Notes: generated by a model from the letters alone, not told the origin. Positions 7,718-16,023 are shown, counted from the first letter of the stretch. The stretch: 64,000 bases of DNA from Salipiger sp. IMCC34102 (GCF_004145405.1 NZ_SELQ01000004.1:124001-188000), one strand, 5' to 3'. Numbers and translations are program-made.

Positions 7718-8760
7718 GACAACACCTTTCGGGCGGCGCGGGCGATGGTTCGTTCTTCCTGCGCCGGAACGATTTCGGCGGTCACGGCGGAGGACCTGCG
7801 ATGCAGGATGGCCTCCCCCGCGGCGTTGGCACCCGCGTCGTACTCTACCCCGAGGAAGGCCAGCCCGTCCATGATCGCAGCCCTCACGGCGGCGTCATTT
7901 TCGCCGATTCCGCCCGTGAAGGCCACGCCGTCGAGACCGCCCATCGCGGCCACCATCGCGCCCGCGTGCCGCACGGCCCAGTAGGTGAAGTGCCCCCGCG
8001 CGAAGCGGGCCGCGCGGTCGTCCCGTTCGGCCAGCGTCCGCATGTCCGAGGCACCGCCGAGGCCCAGCAGGCCGGACCGCCGGTTCAGCAGATCTGAGGT
8101 CTCGTCTATCCCGATCTCGCGTGCCAGCCGCAGCACCGCGTTGGGATCGAGACTGCCCGACCGGGTGCCCATGGTCAGCCCCTCCAGCGGCGAATAGCCC
8201 ATGGTGGTGGCGACGGAATGCCCGTCGCGGATCGCGCAAAGCGAGGCACCGTTCCCCAGGTGCAAGGCCAGCAGGCGGCGGGGCAGCGGATCGAGCGCCT
8301 GCACCAGGCCTTCGTAGCTGATCCCGTGAAAGCCGTAGCGCCGCAGGCCGTGACCGGTGTCGGGAAGGGCATAGGCGGTGGCGACCCGCGGGTTGGTCGC
8401 ATGGAAGGCGGTGTCGAAGACGGCGACCTGGGGAAGGTCCGGGGCATGCGCCGTCACCGCATCGATTCCGGCCAGATGCGCCGGGTTGTGCAAGGGGGCC
8501 AGGGGGACCAGGCGCTCGATCTCGGCCCGGACGGCGGGGGTGATCCGCTGCGGGGACGTCAGCGCCTCGCCACCATGCACGACGCGGTGGGCGGCGGCGG
8601 TGAGTCTGTGGCCACGGTCGCGGTAGCGCTCCAGCAGTGCGGCGATGGCGGCGGCAGGATCGGTCACTTCGGAGATCGTCGCCCGCGCCACCGGTTGCAG
8701 GTCGGCGTCGAAGAGTGCCGATTTGACGGAGGATGATCCGGTGTTGAGCACGAGGATCAC
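7714..8760 (-). CDS. ackA: acetate kinase
   Basis: A 348-residue acetate kinase that converts acetyl phosphate and ADP to acetate and ATP. Conserved sites are all present: LVLNTGSSS, the HRVVHGG arginine, VAVFDTAFH, YGFHG, LALHLGNGASL, TMGTRSGSLDP, FTGGIGEN and the final PAQEERTIAR glutamate. It is about 50 residues shorter than typical family members, with the loss spread over loops. The start is a GTG at 8760, giving MILVLNTGSS; no good ribosome-binding site is visible. Its stop overlaps the soeA start. Placed between tauE/xsc and soeABC, it can use the acetyl phosphate made by Xsc. No phosphotransacetylase gene is visible in the window. Confidence 0.9.
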   Translation of the reverse strand: MILVLNTGSSSVKSALFDADLQPVARATISEVTDPAAAIAALLERYRDRGHRLTAAAHRVVHGGEALTSPQRITPAVRAEIERLVPLAPLHNPAHLAGIDAVTAHAPDLPQVAVFDTAFHATNPRVATAYALPDTGHGLRRYGFHGISYEGLVQALDPLPRRLLALHLGNGASLCAIRDGHSVATTMGYSPLEGLTMGTRSGSLDPNAVLRLAREIGIDETSDLLNRRSGLLGLGGASDMRTLAERDDRAARFARGHFTYWAVRHAGAMVAAMGGLDGVAFTGGIGENDAAVRAAIMDGLAFLGVEYDAGANAAGEAILHRRSSAVTAEIVPAQEERTIARAARKVLS

Positions 8761-8786
8761 GGGCGGCGCCCGCGTCTGGCGGGGCA

Positions 8787-8845
8787 GGGGGCTCTGCCCC
8801 CCGGCCCTGCGGGCCTCCCCCCGGGATATTTCCGGAACAGAGATC
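8787..8845 (+). repeat. REP-like hairpin element, copy 2
   Basis: GGGGGCTCTGCCCCC hairpin, a GGCCC-TGC-GGGCC hairpin, then the tail CCCCCCGGGATATTTCCGGA. It lies in the 100-bp gap between tauE and ackA, in the orientation opposite to transcription. Confidence 0.8.
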
Positions 8846-8860
8846 GGGAGAGGGGGGCGC

Positions 8861-9610
8861 TCATGCGAGGCCCTTGACGAGGCCGAGGACCGACAGCGCC
8901 AGCAGGAGCCACATGGCGAAGCGCCGGAAGGCGGCGGGCGGGGCGAGCAGGAAGCGGCGGTTGCCGAGCCAGAGGCCGAGCCCGACGATGGGCGCTGCAA
9001 GCGCGGTCAACTGGAACGTGCCGAGGCCGACGTTGCCGCCCCAAGCCATGATCGGCAGTCCGACGATGTCGATGCCCGCGAGAAAGACGATCATCGTGGC
9101 GCGAAAGACCGCGGGCGGCAGCGGCTGGGCCGCGAGGCTTGCGGCGACCGGCAAGCCGCCGACCGCAACCGCGTTGGCGATCCCGGCCACGATCCCCACC
9201 GCCGCATGCGCCGGTGGCGGCAGGGGCCGGCGCAGGGTCCAGCCGGTGAGCAACACCAGGGCCATCGCGCCGATCAGCGCCGAGAGACCGAGCCGCACGA
9301 TCGTTTCCGGCAGCGCCAGAAGTACCAAAATCGCGACCGGCATCGCGATCACGGCGCCCGCCCAGAGCCACAGGAGCCGGGACCAGTCGACATGGCCGCG
9401 CAGGCTGCGGGCCTGCGCCGCGCTCATGACGATTTCCAGGATGAAGATCACCGGGATCAGCGGCACCGGGTCGGTCACCAGCGCGGCTATCCCGAGCACG
9501 ATGGCCGCGAAACCGAAGCCAGAGTAGCCGCGCACGACGGCGGCGCCGAAGAAGGCCGCCGCCAGCGTCAGCGCAACCGGCCAGGCGGCGAGACCGTCGA
9601 GCGCGATCAC
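8861..9610 (-). CDS. tauE: TSUP-family permease (TauE/SafE), probable sulfite/organosulfonate exporter
   Basis: A 249-residue integral membrane protein with about eight hydrophobic spans and the TSUP-type internal repeat: GYSGFGFAAIVLGIAALVTDPVP near residue 30 and a related GIVAGIANAVAVGGLP near the middle. Family members move sulfite, sulfoacetate or related anions. The start is a GTG at 9610 that overlaps the xsc stop (GTGA), so the two are translationally coupled. That coupling supports export of the sulfite released by Xsc, or of acetate, when SoeABC cannot keep pace. The exact substrate and direction cannot be read from the sequence. Confidence 0.8.
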   Translation of the reverse strand: MIALDGLAAWPVALTLAAAFFGAAVVRGYSGFGFAAIVLGIAALVTDPVPLIPVIFILEIVMSAAQARSLRGHVDWSRLLWLWAGAVIAMPVAILVLLALPETIVRLGLSALIGAMALVLLTGWTLRRPLPPPAHAAVGIVAGIANAVAVGGLPVAASLAAQPLPPAVFRATMIVFLAGIDIVGLPIMAWGGNVGLGTFQLTALAAPIVGLGLWLGNRRFLLAPPAAFRRFAMWLLLALSVLGLVKGLA

Positions 9611-11382
9611 ACCTGCGCTGCGGCCATGTCGGCCCGGTCGATCCCCGCGACCTTCACAGGCTTCTTCATCGCGTCTCGGCGGAAGGGCTCGCCCAGTTCC
9701 TGGTTCAGAAGGACCTCGATCAGCGTGGTCTTGCCCGCGGCCTGATCCTTGAGTGCGGTGTTCAACGCCTCCGTCACCTCGTCCATCGTGCGGACCTGCA
9801 CGCCCTTCAGCCCGCAGGACTGCGCGATCCCGGCGTAGGAGACGCCCTCGTCCAGCTCTGTGCCCACGAAATTGTCGTCGAACCACAGGGTCGAGTTCCG
9901 CTTCTCCGCCCCCCACTGGTAATTGCGGAAGACGACCATGGTGATCGCGGGCCATTCACTGCGCCCGATGGCCGTGAGTTCGTTGCAGGCGATACCGAAG
10001 GCGCCGTCGCCCGCGAAGCCCACGACGGGCGTGTCGGGCTGGCCGATCTTGGCGCCGACGATGGCGGGCAGTCCGTAGCCGCAGGGGCCGAAGAGGCCGG
10101 GGGCCAGGTATTTGCGGCCCGCCTCGAAGGACGGGTAGGCGTTGCCGATGGCGCAGTTGTTGCCGATGTCTGAACTGATGATCGCTTCTCGCGGCAGGGC
10201 GGCCTGGATCGCGCGCCAGGCCATGCGGGGGGACATCCAGTCGGGCTTGTCGGCGCGGGCCCGCGCGTTCCAGGTGGTGCCCTCGTCGTCGTCCTCGTGG
10301 TCCATCGAGGAGAGCTGCTGCGCCCATTTCGACTTGGTGTCGGAGATGAGGCCCTTGCGGGCGTCGCGGCCCTCGTCCCCGGCGGTGTCCGACAGGCCCG
10401 CGTGGATCGCCGTCGCGACCTTGGCCGCGTCTCCGACGATGCCGACGGTGACCTTCTTGGTCAGGCCAATGCGGTCGGGGTTCAGGTCGACCTGGATGAT
10501 CCTGGCGTCCTTGGGCCAGTAGTCGATGCCGTAGCCGGGCAAGGTGCTGAAGGGGTTCAAACGCGTGCCCAGCGCGAGCACCACGTCGGCCTTGGCGATC
10601 AGCTCCATCCCGGCCTTCGATCCGTTGTAGCCCAGCGGCCCGGCGAAGAGCGGATGCGAGCCGGGGAAGGCGTCGTTGTGCTGGTAGCCCACGCAGACCG
10701 GCGCATCGAGGCGCTCGGCCAGTTGCATCGAGGCGGCGATGCCGCCCTCCGCCAGCACGACGCCCGCGCCGTTGAGGATCACGGGGAATTTCGCATCGGA
10801 CAGCAACTCGGCGGCGCGGGCGATGGCGTCGGAGCCCCCCTCGGGCCGTTCGAAGGCGACGATCTGCGGCAATTCCACGTCTATGACCTGCGTCCAGAAA
10901 TCGCGCGGCACGTTGATCTGCGCGGGCGCCGAGGCGCGCTTGGCGGCCATGATGACGCGGTTCAGCGTCTCGGCGATACGGGTGGGGTCGCGGACCTCTT
11001 CCTGGTAGGCGACCATGTCCTCGAAGAGCTTCATCTGCTCGACTTCCTGAAAACCGCCCTGACCGATGGTCTTGTTGGCGGCCTGCGGGGTGACCAGCAG
11101 CAGCGGCGTGTGGTTCCAGTAGGCGGTCTTCACCGCGGTGACGAAGTTGGTGATGCCCGGCCCGTTCTGGGCGATCATCATCGACATGCGCCCCGTGGCC
11201 CGGGTGTAGCCATCGGCCATCATGCCCGCCGAGCCTTCATGCGCGCAGTCCCAGAAGGTTATCCCTGCGTCGGGAAAGATGTCCGAGATCGGCATCATGG
11301 CGGAGCCGATGATCCCGAAGGCCTGGTCGATCCCGTGCATCTGAAGCGTTTTGACGAAGGCTTCCTCGGTGGTCATTTTCAT
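9607..11382 (-). CDS. xsc: sulfoacetaldehyde acetyltransferase
   Basis: A 591-residue thiamine-diphosphate enzyme that splits sulfoacetaldehyde with phosphate into acetyl phosphate and sulfite. It begins MKMTTEEAFVKTLQMHGIDQ, typical of Xsc. CAHEGSAGMMADGYTRATG carries the ThDP-activating glutamate, AQNGPGITNFVTAVKTAYWN is the segment that usually separates Xsc from acetolactate synthases, and GDGAFGIACNELTAIGRSEW is the C-terminal ThDP/Mg site. It is the key enzyme of this cluster and is followed at once by tauE and then ackA and soeABC. A probable TauR-type half site lies about 60-70 bp upstream of the ATG. Confidence 0.95.
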   Translation of the reverse strand: MKMTTEEAFVKTLQMHGIDQAFGIIGSAMMPISDIFPDAGITFWDCAHEGSAGMMADGYTRATGRMSMMIAQNGPGITNFVTAVKTAYWNHTPLLLVTPQAANKTIGQGGFQEVEQMKLFEDMVAYQEEVRDPTRIAETLNRVIMAAKRASAPAQINVPRDFWTQVIDVELPQIVAFERPEGGSDAIARAAELLSDAKFPVILNGAGVVLAEGGIAASMQLAERLDAPVCVGYQHNDAFPGSHPLFAGPLGYNGSKAGMELIAKADVVLALGTRLNPFSTLPGYGIDYWPKDARIIQVDLNPDRIGLTKKVTVGIVGDAAKVATAIHAGLSDTAGDEGRDARKGLISDTKSKWAQQLSSMDHEDDDEGTTWNARARADKPDWMSPRMAWRAIQAALPREAIISSDIGNNCAIGNAYPSFEAGRKYLAPGLFGPCGYGLPAIVGAKIGQPDTPVVGFAGDGAFGIACNELTAIGRSEWPAITMVVFRNYQWGAEKRNSTLWFDDNFVGTELDEGVSYAGIAQSCGLKGVQVRTMDEVTEALNTALKDQAAGKTTLIEVLLNQELGEPFRRDAMKKPVKVAGIDRADMAAAQV

Positions 11383-11442
11383 CTGCGGAAATCCTGCGCT
11401 GAAGGGGTTCGGGGACAGGTTTAGGCGGTGCGCGCCCCCTGC

Positions 11443-11452
11443 ATAGGGCCAG
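11443..11452 (-). promoter_or_regulatory. possible TauR half site upstream of xsc
   Basis: On the minus strand this reads CTGGCCCTAT, 8 of 10 matches to the TauR motif CTGGACYTAA as I remember it from Rhodobacter capsulatus. About 22 nt further on, towards xsc, lies a weaker CACCGCCTAA (6 of 10). The spacing resembles the stronger pair upstream of tpa. Confidence 0.4.
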
Positions 11453-11465
11453 TCCGGACGATGGG

Positions 11466-12917
11466 CTAAGACCAGATCGCCGCGGCGATCCGGGCGATCC
11501 CTTCCGGGATGCGGCCCTGCGGGATCGAGGAATAGGCCAGCCGGATCGCGTTCGACGGCCCCTCCGCCGCGAAGAACGGCGCGCCGGGCTCGATCAACAC
11601 ATCACGGGTCAGCAGGTCCTGCGCGAGCCGTTCGGTATCGACCGTCTCGCCCGCGCGGACCCAGACCGAGGAGCCGCCGTAGACGCCCACCCCTTCGATG
11701 GTCAGGCTGTGACGGGCCAGCGCCTCGTCCAGGATTCGGCGGCGCGCGTGAAGGGCGGTGCGCATCCGCGTGACCCGCGCGTCATAGTGCCCGAGCGTGA
11801 GGTAATAGGCCGTCGTGCGCTGGATCTGACCCGGCGGGTGCCGCACCACCTGCGCGCGCAAGGCCCGGGCCGCCGCGATGAAGGGTGCGGGTCCGACGAG
11901 GTAGCCCAGGCGCAACCCCGGGAAGAGCGACTTGGAGAAGCTGCCGACGTAGATCACGCGGCCATCGAGGTCGCGCGACTTCAGCGCAGGCTGCGGCGCG
12001 CCGAGGAAGGACATCTCGAACTCGTAGTCGTCCTCGACCACGATCATGTCGTCGCGCCGCGCCCGGGCCAGCAGCGCGGCGCGGCGCGCGGCGGGCATGG
12101 TGGCGGTGGTCGGGCACTGGTGGCTGGGGGTGGTGAATACGACGCGCGTGCCCTGCGGGATCAGGTCCGGTGGCAGCCCATCGGCATCCACCGGGACCGG
12201 GGTCAGGGCAGCGCCGGTCGCCTGCACGATGCGGCGCAGGGCCGGGTAGCAGGGATCCTCGGTCACGCAAGCCGTCCCCTCCGCCAGCAGCAGTTGCGCC
12301 GACAGCCACAGGGCGTTCTGAGCGCCCAGGGTGACCAGCACCTGCTCCGGCCGGGCCGAGATGCCGCGCCGCGGCAGGATCTGGTTCACCAGCGCGTCGA
12401 CCAGAAGCGGATCGTCGCCGTCGTACTGGTCGGCGGCGAGGGCCGTGAAATCGCGCCGGCCGAGCGCCTGCAACGCGCACAACCGCCAACCGGCGGTGTC
12501 GAAGAGGTCCGGGTCGGGCTGTCCGTAGACGAAAGGATAGCGGTAGCGCGCCCAGTCGGTGGGTTTGGAGACACCGAACCCCGCTGGCCGGACCTGCAGC
12601 ACCGCCCCCCAATCGACGGTGCTGGGAGTCGTCGGCGCGGGGGTGGTGTCGCGCGGCTCCGGCGCGGTCTGCGAGACGAAATAGCCCGACCGCCCCGCGG
12701 AGGTCAGGTAGTCATCCGCCACGAGGTCCGTGTAGGCCAGCGTCACGGTGATCCGGCTAACGCCGAGGTGTGCGGCCAGTTTGCGCGAAGACGGAAGGCG
12801 CGCGCCCTTGGCGAACCGCCCCGACAGGATGCCGCGCGCGACCATCTGGCGGATGCGCTGCTGCAGCGTCCCTTCGGTCGCCGTGTCGAGGTGAAAGTGC
12901 TCTATCGGTATCGCCAT
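11466..12917 (-). CDS. tauR: MocR-type PLP-binding regulator, probable TauR
   Basis: A 483-residue regulator with two domains. Residues 1-85 form a GntR winged helix (GARLPSSRKLAAHLGVSRITVT, then the wing ending SGYFVSQ). Residues 110-480 form a class I aminotransferase fold with the PLP lysine in VGSFSKSLFPGLRLGY and VVEDDYEFEMSF. MocR proteins use PLP as a sensor. TauR is the member that activates taurine genes, and this gene lies between tpa and xsc. PdxR and GabR are sequence relatives, so the identity depends on context. It probably acts at the direct repeat upstream of tpa and perhaps at xsc. Confidence 0.82.
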   Translation of the reverse strand: MAIPIEHFHLDTATEGTLQQRIRQMVARGILSGRFAKGARLPSSRKLAAHLGVSRITVTLAYTDLVADDYLTSAGRSGYFVSQTAPEPRDTTPAPTTPSTVDWGAVLQVRPAGFGVSKPTDWARYRYPFVYGQPDPDLFDTAGWRLCALQALGRRDFTALAADQYDGDDPLLVDALVNQILPRRGISARPEQVLVTLGAQNALWLSAQLLLAEGTACVTEDPCYPALRRIVQATGAALTPVPVDADGLPPDLIPQGTRVVFTTPSHQCPTTATMPAARRAALLARARRDDMIVVEDDYEFEMSFLGAPQPALKSRDLDGRVIYVGSFSKSLFPGLRLGYLVGPAPFIAAARALRAQVVRHPPGQIQRTTAYYLTLGHYDARVTRMRTALHARRRILDEALARHSLTIEGVGVYGGSSVWVRAGETVDTERLAQDLLTRDVLIEPGAPFFAAEGPSNAIRLAYSSIPQGRIPEGIARIAAAIWS

Positions 12918-13220
12918 GCCCTGGCCTTATGTTTGCGCCAGACTGGACCGATGGGGGAGAGGTGGCAAGAGACGGCGCAAGCGCCGTCTCTGCGGGGGCT
13001 CTGCCCCCACCGACGCTGCGCGTCGGCTCCCCCGGGATATTTCTGGCCAGAAGAAGGTGGGTGATGGCAGAAGGCGCGCGCAAGGTAATCGCGAAGCGGA
13101 TCCGTATTGGTGGCAGCCTTGGTGAGCCGGGCGGCGCTACGTCTGCGCGCGTTCTGCGGGCTAAAGCCCTGACGGCCGGCACGCCTGATGTGCGCCCGGA
13201 CTATGTCAAAAGGCTCTCGT
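12918..13220. other. 303-bp spacer between tpa and tauR
   Basis: No gene seen. It holds a 24-nt perfect palindrome (AGAGACGGCGC and its complement, 12968-12991), a REP-like element at 12994-13057, and about 160 bp with no recognisable feature. Both flanking genes read leftwards, so this is the region downstream of tpa and upstream of tauR. Confidence 0.75.
12994..13057 (+). repeat. REP-like hairpin element, copy 3
   Basis: GGGGGCTCTGCCCCC, then a CCGACG-CTGCG-CGTCGG hairpin, then CTCCCCCGGGATATTTCTGG and CCAGAAGAAGG. This is the fullest version of the element in the window and lies between tpa and tauR. Confidence 0.82.
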
Positions 13221-14594
13221 CTAGCCCAGGACGCGGGTCAGGGCGGTGTCCACGGCCCCCGTGATCTGGTCGATATCGTCGGCGGTCGCGATCAGCGGCG
13301 GGGCGAAGAGCAGGGTGTTGTTGAAACCGGGCACCGAGCGGTTGGTGGCCCCCATGATCACGCCCTGCGCCATGCAGTCGGTGAGGATCGCGGCGATCTG
13401 CTTTTCGCTCACCGGCTCCTTCGTGGCGCGGTCGGTGACCAGTTCGGCCCCGGCGAAAAGACCCATGCCGCGGATGTCGCCGATCGCCGGGTGGCGCTGA
13501 GAGAGGTCCTTGAGGTTGTCCATCAGCCGCACGCCCATCGCGGCGGAATTGGCCAGAAGGTCCTCTTCCTCGATGATCGCCATGTTCTCGATGGCGGCCG
13601 TCGGGCCCGCGGTGCAGCCCCCGAAGGTCGAGATGTCGCGGAAATAGCCCAGGTGATCGGTGTCGTCCTTGAACTGCTCGAACACGGCTTCGGTCGTCAC
13701 GCAGCACGAGATCGCCGCGTAGCCGGAGGCGACCCCCTTGGCCATGGTCACGATGTCGGGCTTCACGCCGAACTGCTGGTAACCGAACCAGGTACCGGTC
13801 CGGCCCAGGCCGCAGACCACCTCGTCGATATGCAGAAGGATGTCGTACTTGCGGCAGATCTCCTGCACGCGTTCCCAGTAGCCTTTGGGCGGCACGATGA
13901 TGCCGCCGCCCGCGGTGATCGGCTCCAGACACAGGGCGCCCACCGTGTCGGGGCCTTCGCGCAGGATGACCGCCTCGATGGCATCGGCGGCGCGCTGGCC
14001 GTATCCTTCCCCGCCGTCGTCCGAGCGGTATTCGAGGCAGTGCGGCACCTGCACGAACCCGGGCGCGAAGGGGCCGTACATCGCGTTGCGCTCCTGCTGG
14101 CCGCCGGCGGAGAGGTTGGCGATCGTGGTGCCGTGGTAGTCGCGGTCGCGGAACAGGATCTTGTGCTTGCGTCCTCCGTGATGCTTGTGCGCGATCTGGC
14201 GCACCATCTTGAAGGCCTTCTCGTTGGCCTCGGAGCCCGAGCTGGTGTAGTAGACGCGGCTCAGCCCCGGCATCTTGTCGACCAGCATCTGCGCGAACTG
14301 CGCGCCGGGAATCGTTCCCGAGGCGCTGGCGAAAAAGCACAGCTTGGTCAGCTGGGCCGCGACCGCGTCGGCGATCCGCTTGCGCCCGTAGCCCACGTTC
14401 ACGGTCCAGACCGCGCCCGAGACGGCGTCGATATGTTCCTTGCCGCGGATGTCCCAGACTCGCATGCCTTTCCCTTCTACCATCACGCGCGGGTCGATGG
14501 TCTCGAATGGCTTGTGCTGGATCAGGTGGTGCCAGACGTGGGCGCGGTCCGCTTCGACGATGGCCGAGGGATCGTTGCTGAGAGGGTAGGTCAT
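13221..14594 (-). CDS. tpa: taurine--pyruvate aminotransferase
   Basis: A 457-residue class III (omega) aminotransferase. The PLP site is VTMAKGVASGYAAIS; other landmarks are YYTSSGSEANEKAFKMVRQ, DYHGTTIAN, LEPITAGGG and LHIDEVVCGLGRTGTWFG. Tpa moves the amino group of taurine to pyruvate, giving sulfoacetaldehyde and alanine, and so supplies the Xsc substrate. The ATG at 14594 gives MTYPLSNDPS. Other omega-aminotransferases share these motifs, so the identity rests on linkage to tauR and xsc. A CTGGNNYTAR direct repeat at 14668-14700 lies about 75-105 bp upstream. No taurine transporter genes are visible nearby. Confidence 0.85.
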   Translation of the reverse strand: MTYPLSNDPSAIVEADRAHVWHHLIQHKPFETIDPRVMVEGKGMRVWDIRGKEHIDAVSGAVWTVNVGYGRKRIADAVAAQLTKLCFFASASGTIPGAQFAQMLVDKMPGLSRVYYTSSGSEANEKAFKMVRQIAHKHHGGRKHKILFRDRDYHGTTIANLSAGGQQERNAMYGPFAPGFVQVPHCLEYRSDDGGEGYGQRAADAIEAVILREGPDTVGALCLEPITAGGGIIVPPKGYWERVQEICRKYDILLHIDEVVCGLGRTGTWFGYQQFGVKPDIVTMAKGVASGYAAISCCVTTEAVFEQFKDDTDHLGYFRDISTFGGCTAGPTAAIENMAIIEEEDLLANSAAMGVRLMDNLKDLSQRHPAIGDIRGMGLFAGAELVTDRATKEPVSEKQIAAILTDCMAQGVIMGATNRSVPGFNNTLLFAPPLIATADDIDQITGAVDTALTRVLG

Positions 14595-14667
14595 CGCGGC
14601 ACTCCGGTCTGGGACGGGGGGCTTGGGGGGGCCCGTCCGCGATCGTCGCGCCAAGCGATGCGCCGCG

Positions 14668-14700
14668 TTAGTGCCAGACCGGGCGCATCGCTAAGGCCAG
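14668..14700 (-). promoter_or_regulatory. candidate TauR operator: direct repeat upstream of tpa
   Basis: Read on the minus strand, CTGGCCTTAG (14691-14700) and CTGGCACTAA (14668-14677) form a direct repeat with starts 23 nt apart, about two helical turns. Each matches the TauR motif CTGGACYTAA at 8 of 10 positions. The motif is my recollection from Rhodobacter capsulatus work; the repeat itself is visible in the sequence. Confidence 0.55.
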
Positions 14701-14701
14701 A

Positions 14702-14953
14702 TTACTCCTCGACCCGGGTGATCGAGTTGAAGGTGCCGACGCCGTTGTCGCCGTTGGTGTCCCAGTCGATGACGATGCGGTCATTGGCCTTCAGATCCTC
14801 TGGCAGTTCGAGATCGGAGGGCAGTTCCCAGACGGTCCGGTCCTTCATCACGAGGATCATGTCGACGCGGTCGAAGGCCAGGACGGTGCCGCTGGTGCTG
14901 TCGGCGAAGGCGGGGGTGGCAAGCAGGGCGAGGGCGAGAATGGCGGTGCGCAT
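14702..14953 (-). CDS. small exported protein, unknown function
   Basis: An 83-residue protein with a clear Sec signal peptide (MRTAILALALLATPAFA, predicted cut before DST). The mature 66 residues look like one small acidic beta domain: SGTVLAFDRVDMILVMKDRTVWELP, then DRIVIDWDTNGDNG. AGGAG lies 9 nt upstream of the ATG. It resembles small periplasmic proteins of Rhodobacteraceae that carry a DUF1344-like fold, but I am not certain of the family. It stands alone between the tpa promoter region and tRNA-Ala. Confidence 0.8.
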   Translation of the reverse strand: MRTAILALALLATPAFADSTSGTVLAFDRVDMILVMKDRTVWELPSDLELPEDLKANDRIVIDWDTNGDNGVGTFNSITRVEE

Positions 14954-15058
14954 GGCGCGGAGCTCCTGAAGTCGCGGAAGTGCGATGGAGCGCAGATGGG
15001 ATGCCGCGCAAGCGCTGCAAGAGCCGCGCGGGTTGGTGCGAAAATAAATCGGGGTGGA

Positions 15059-15134
<76 letters not shown>

Positions 15135-15201
15135 ACTGGCGCTCACTTGCCTCATGCGGGGCGGAAATGCAAGGTCGCATCGACGAAATTCAGAGGGCTA
15201 T

Positions 15202-15723
15202 ATGAGCGACGAAACGGTACTGGCGATCGGAGCCGCGCTCTTGCTGGTGGTGCTGGCGGGCCTGATGTGGCGGGACCGGGGCCGCGACCGGACCCGGCGC
15301 CGCCCGCGCGAGACCGCAGCACCCCCGCCGGAGACATGCGTCGTGGTAGACGGGTCGAACGTCATGCACTGGGGCGGCGAGGCGTCCGAACTGGTGCTGA
15401 TCCGCGTGATCCGCGCGGTCGAGGCGCGCGGGCTGACCCCCATCGTGATCTTCGACGCCAACGTGGGCTGGGTGCTCTACGACAAGTTCCAGGGGGCCTT
15501 CGCCATGGCGCGCCGGGTGAACCTGCCGCCGCGACAGGTCCACGTGGTGGACAAGGGCGTCGTGGCCGATGCGGAGATCCTGGAACTGGCAAGGCGGGAG
15601 GGGCTGAAAATCGTGTCGAACGACCGTTTCCGCGACTGGTCGGTGCGCTATCCTCTGGTCAAGGCGAAGGGCCGGACGCTGCGGGGCACGTGGTCGGACG
15701 GCACCGTGCGCTGGGCAAAGTAG
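15202..15723 (+). CDS. membrane-anchored NYN/Zc3h12a-like ribonuclease
   Basis: A 173-residue protein with one N-terminal span (residues 5-22, ETVLAIGAALLLVVLAGLMW), a basic Arg-rich linker and a PIN/NYN-type nuclease domain from about residue 45. The acidic metal-binding residues are visible: VVVDGSNVMHW, IVIFDANVGW, DAEILELA and VSNDRFRDW. The domain is that of the Zc3h12a (Regnase) type RNase. Bacterial members with this membrane anchor are usually annotated only by domain. It is followed 9 nt later by a small membrane protein, which suggests an operon. The RNA target is unknown. Confidence 0.8.
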   Translation: MSDETVLAIGAALLLVVLAGLMWRDRGRDRTRRRPRETAAPPPETCVVVDGSNVMHWGGEASELVLIRVIRAVEARGLTPIVIFDANVGWVLYDKFQGAFAMARRVNLPPRQVHVVDKGVVADAEILELARREGLKIVSNDRFRDWSVRYPLVKAKGRTLRGTWSDGTVRWAK

Positions 15724-15732
15724 GAGACGGCC

Positions 15733-16023
15733 ATGGAAACCTTTCTCGAAGTCATCGGCTGGACGGCCATCGTCCTGCTGGCCCTCATCGGCCTCGTCGC
15801 GGGGCTGGTCGCCTCGGTCGTGACGGGCGGGAGCAAGGGGAAATACATCATCGCCGGGGTGCTGGGCGCGGTGGCGTTTCCCTTCGTGCTGGCGGCGCTG
15901 GGCGTGACGGCGGTCGTGGGGGCCGGGCTGCTTGCGGTGCTGGCGATCGGGATCGTCGGCGCCGTGCTGATCGTGGCGCTGGTGAAAGCGGTGACGGGGC
16001 GGGGCGACCGGACCCGGCACTGA
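15733..16023 (+). CDS. small polytopic membrane protein (GlsB/YeaQ-like)
   Basis: A 96-residue protein that is almost entirely hydrophobic, with about three spans, ending in a charged GRGDRTRH tail. The N-terminal GWTAIVLLALIGLVAGLVAS and the glycine-rich third span resemble the GlsB/YeaQ/YmgE transglycosylase-associated family, whose function is unclear. AGGAGAC lies upstream of the ATG. It directly follows the membrane-anchored nuclease gene and is probably co-transcribed with it. Confidence 0.7.
   Translation: METFLEVIGWTAIVLLALIGLVAGLVASVVTGGSKGKYIIAGVLGAVAFPFVLAALGVTAVVGAGLLAVLAIGIVGAVLIVALVKAVTGRGDRTRH

Noticed and set aside
5075-7984. A 969-codon open frame on the plus strand opposite soeA and part of ackA
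   Set aside because: Amino-acid composition is dominated by Arg, Gly, Ala, Val and His with no motifs. The minus strand carries a full molybdopterin enzyme with all cluster and cofactor motifs. Long antisense frames are common at this GC.
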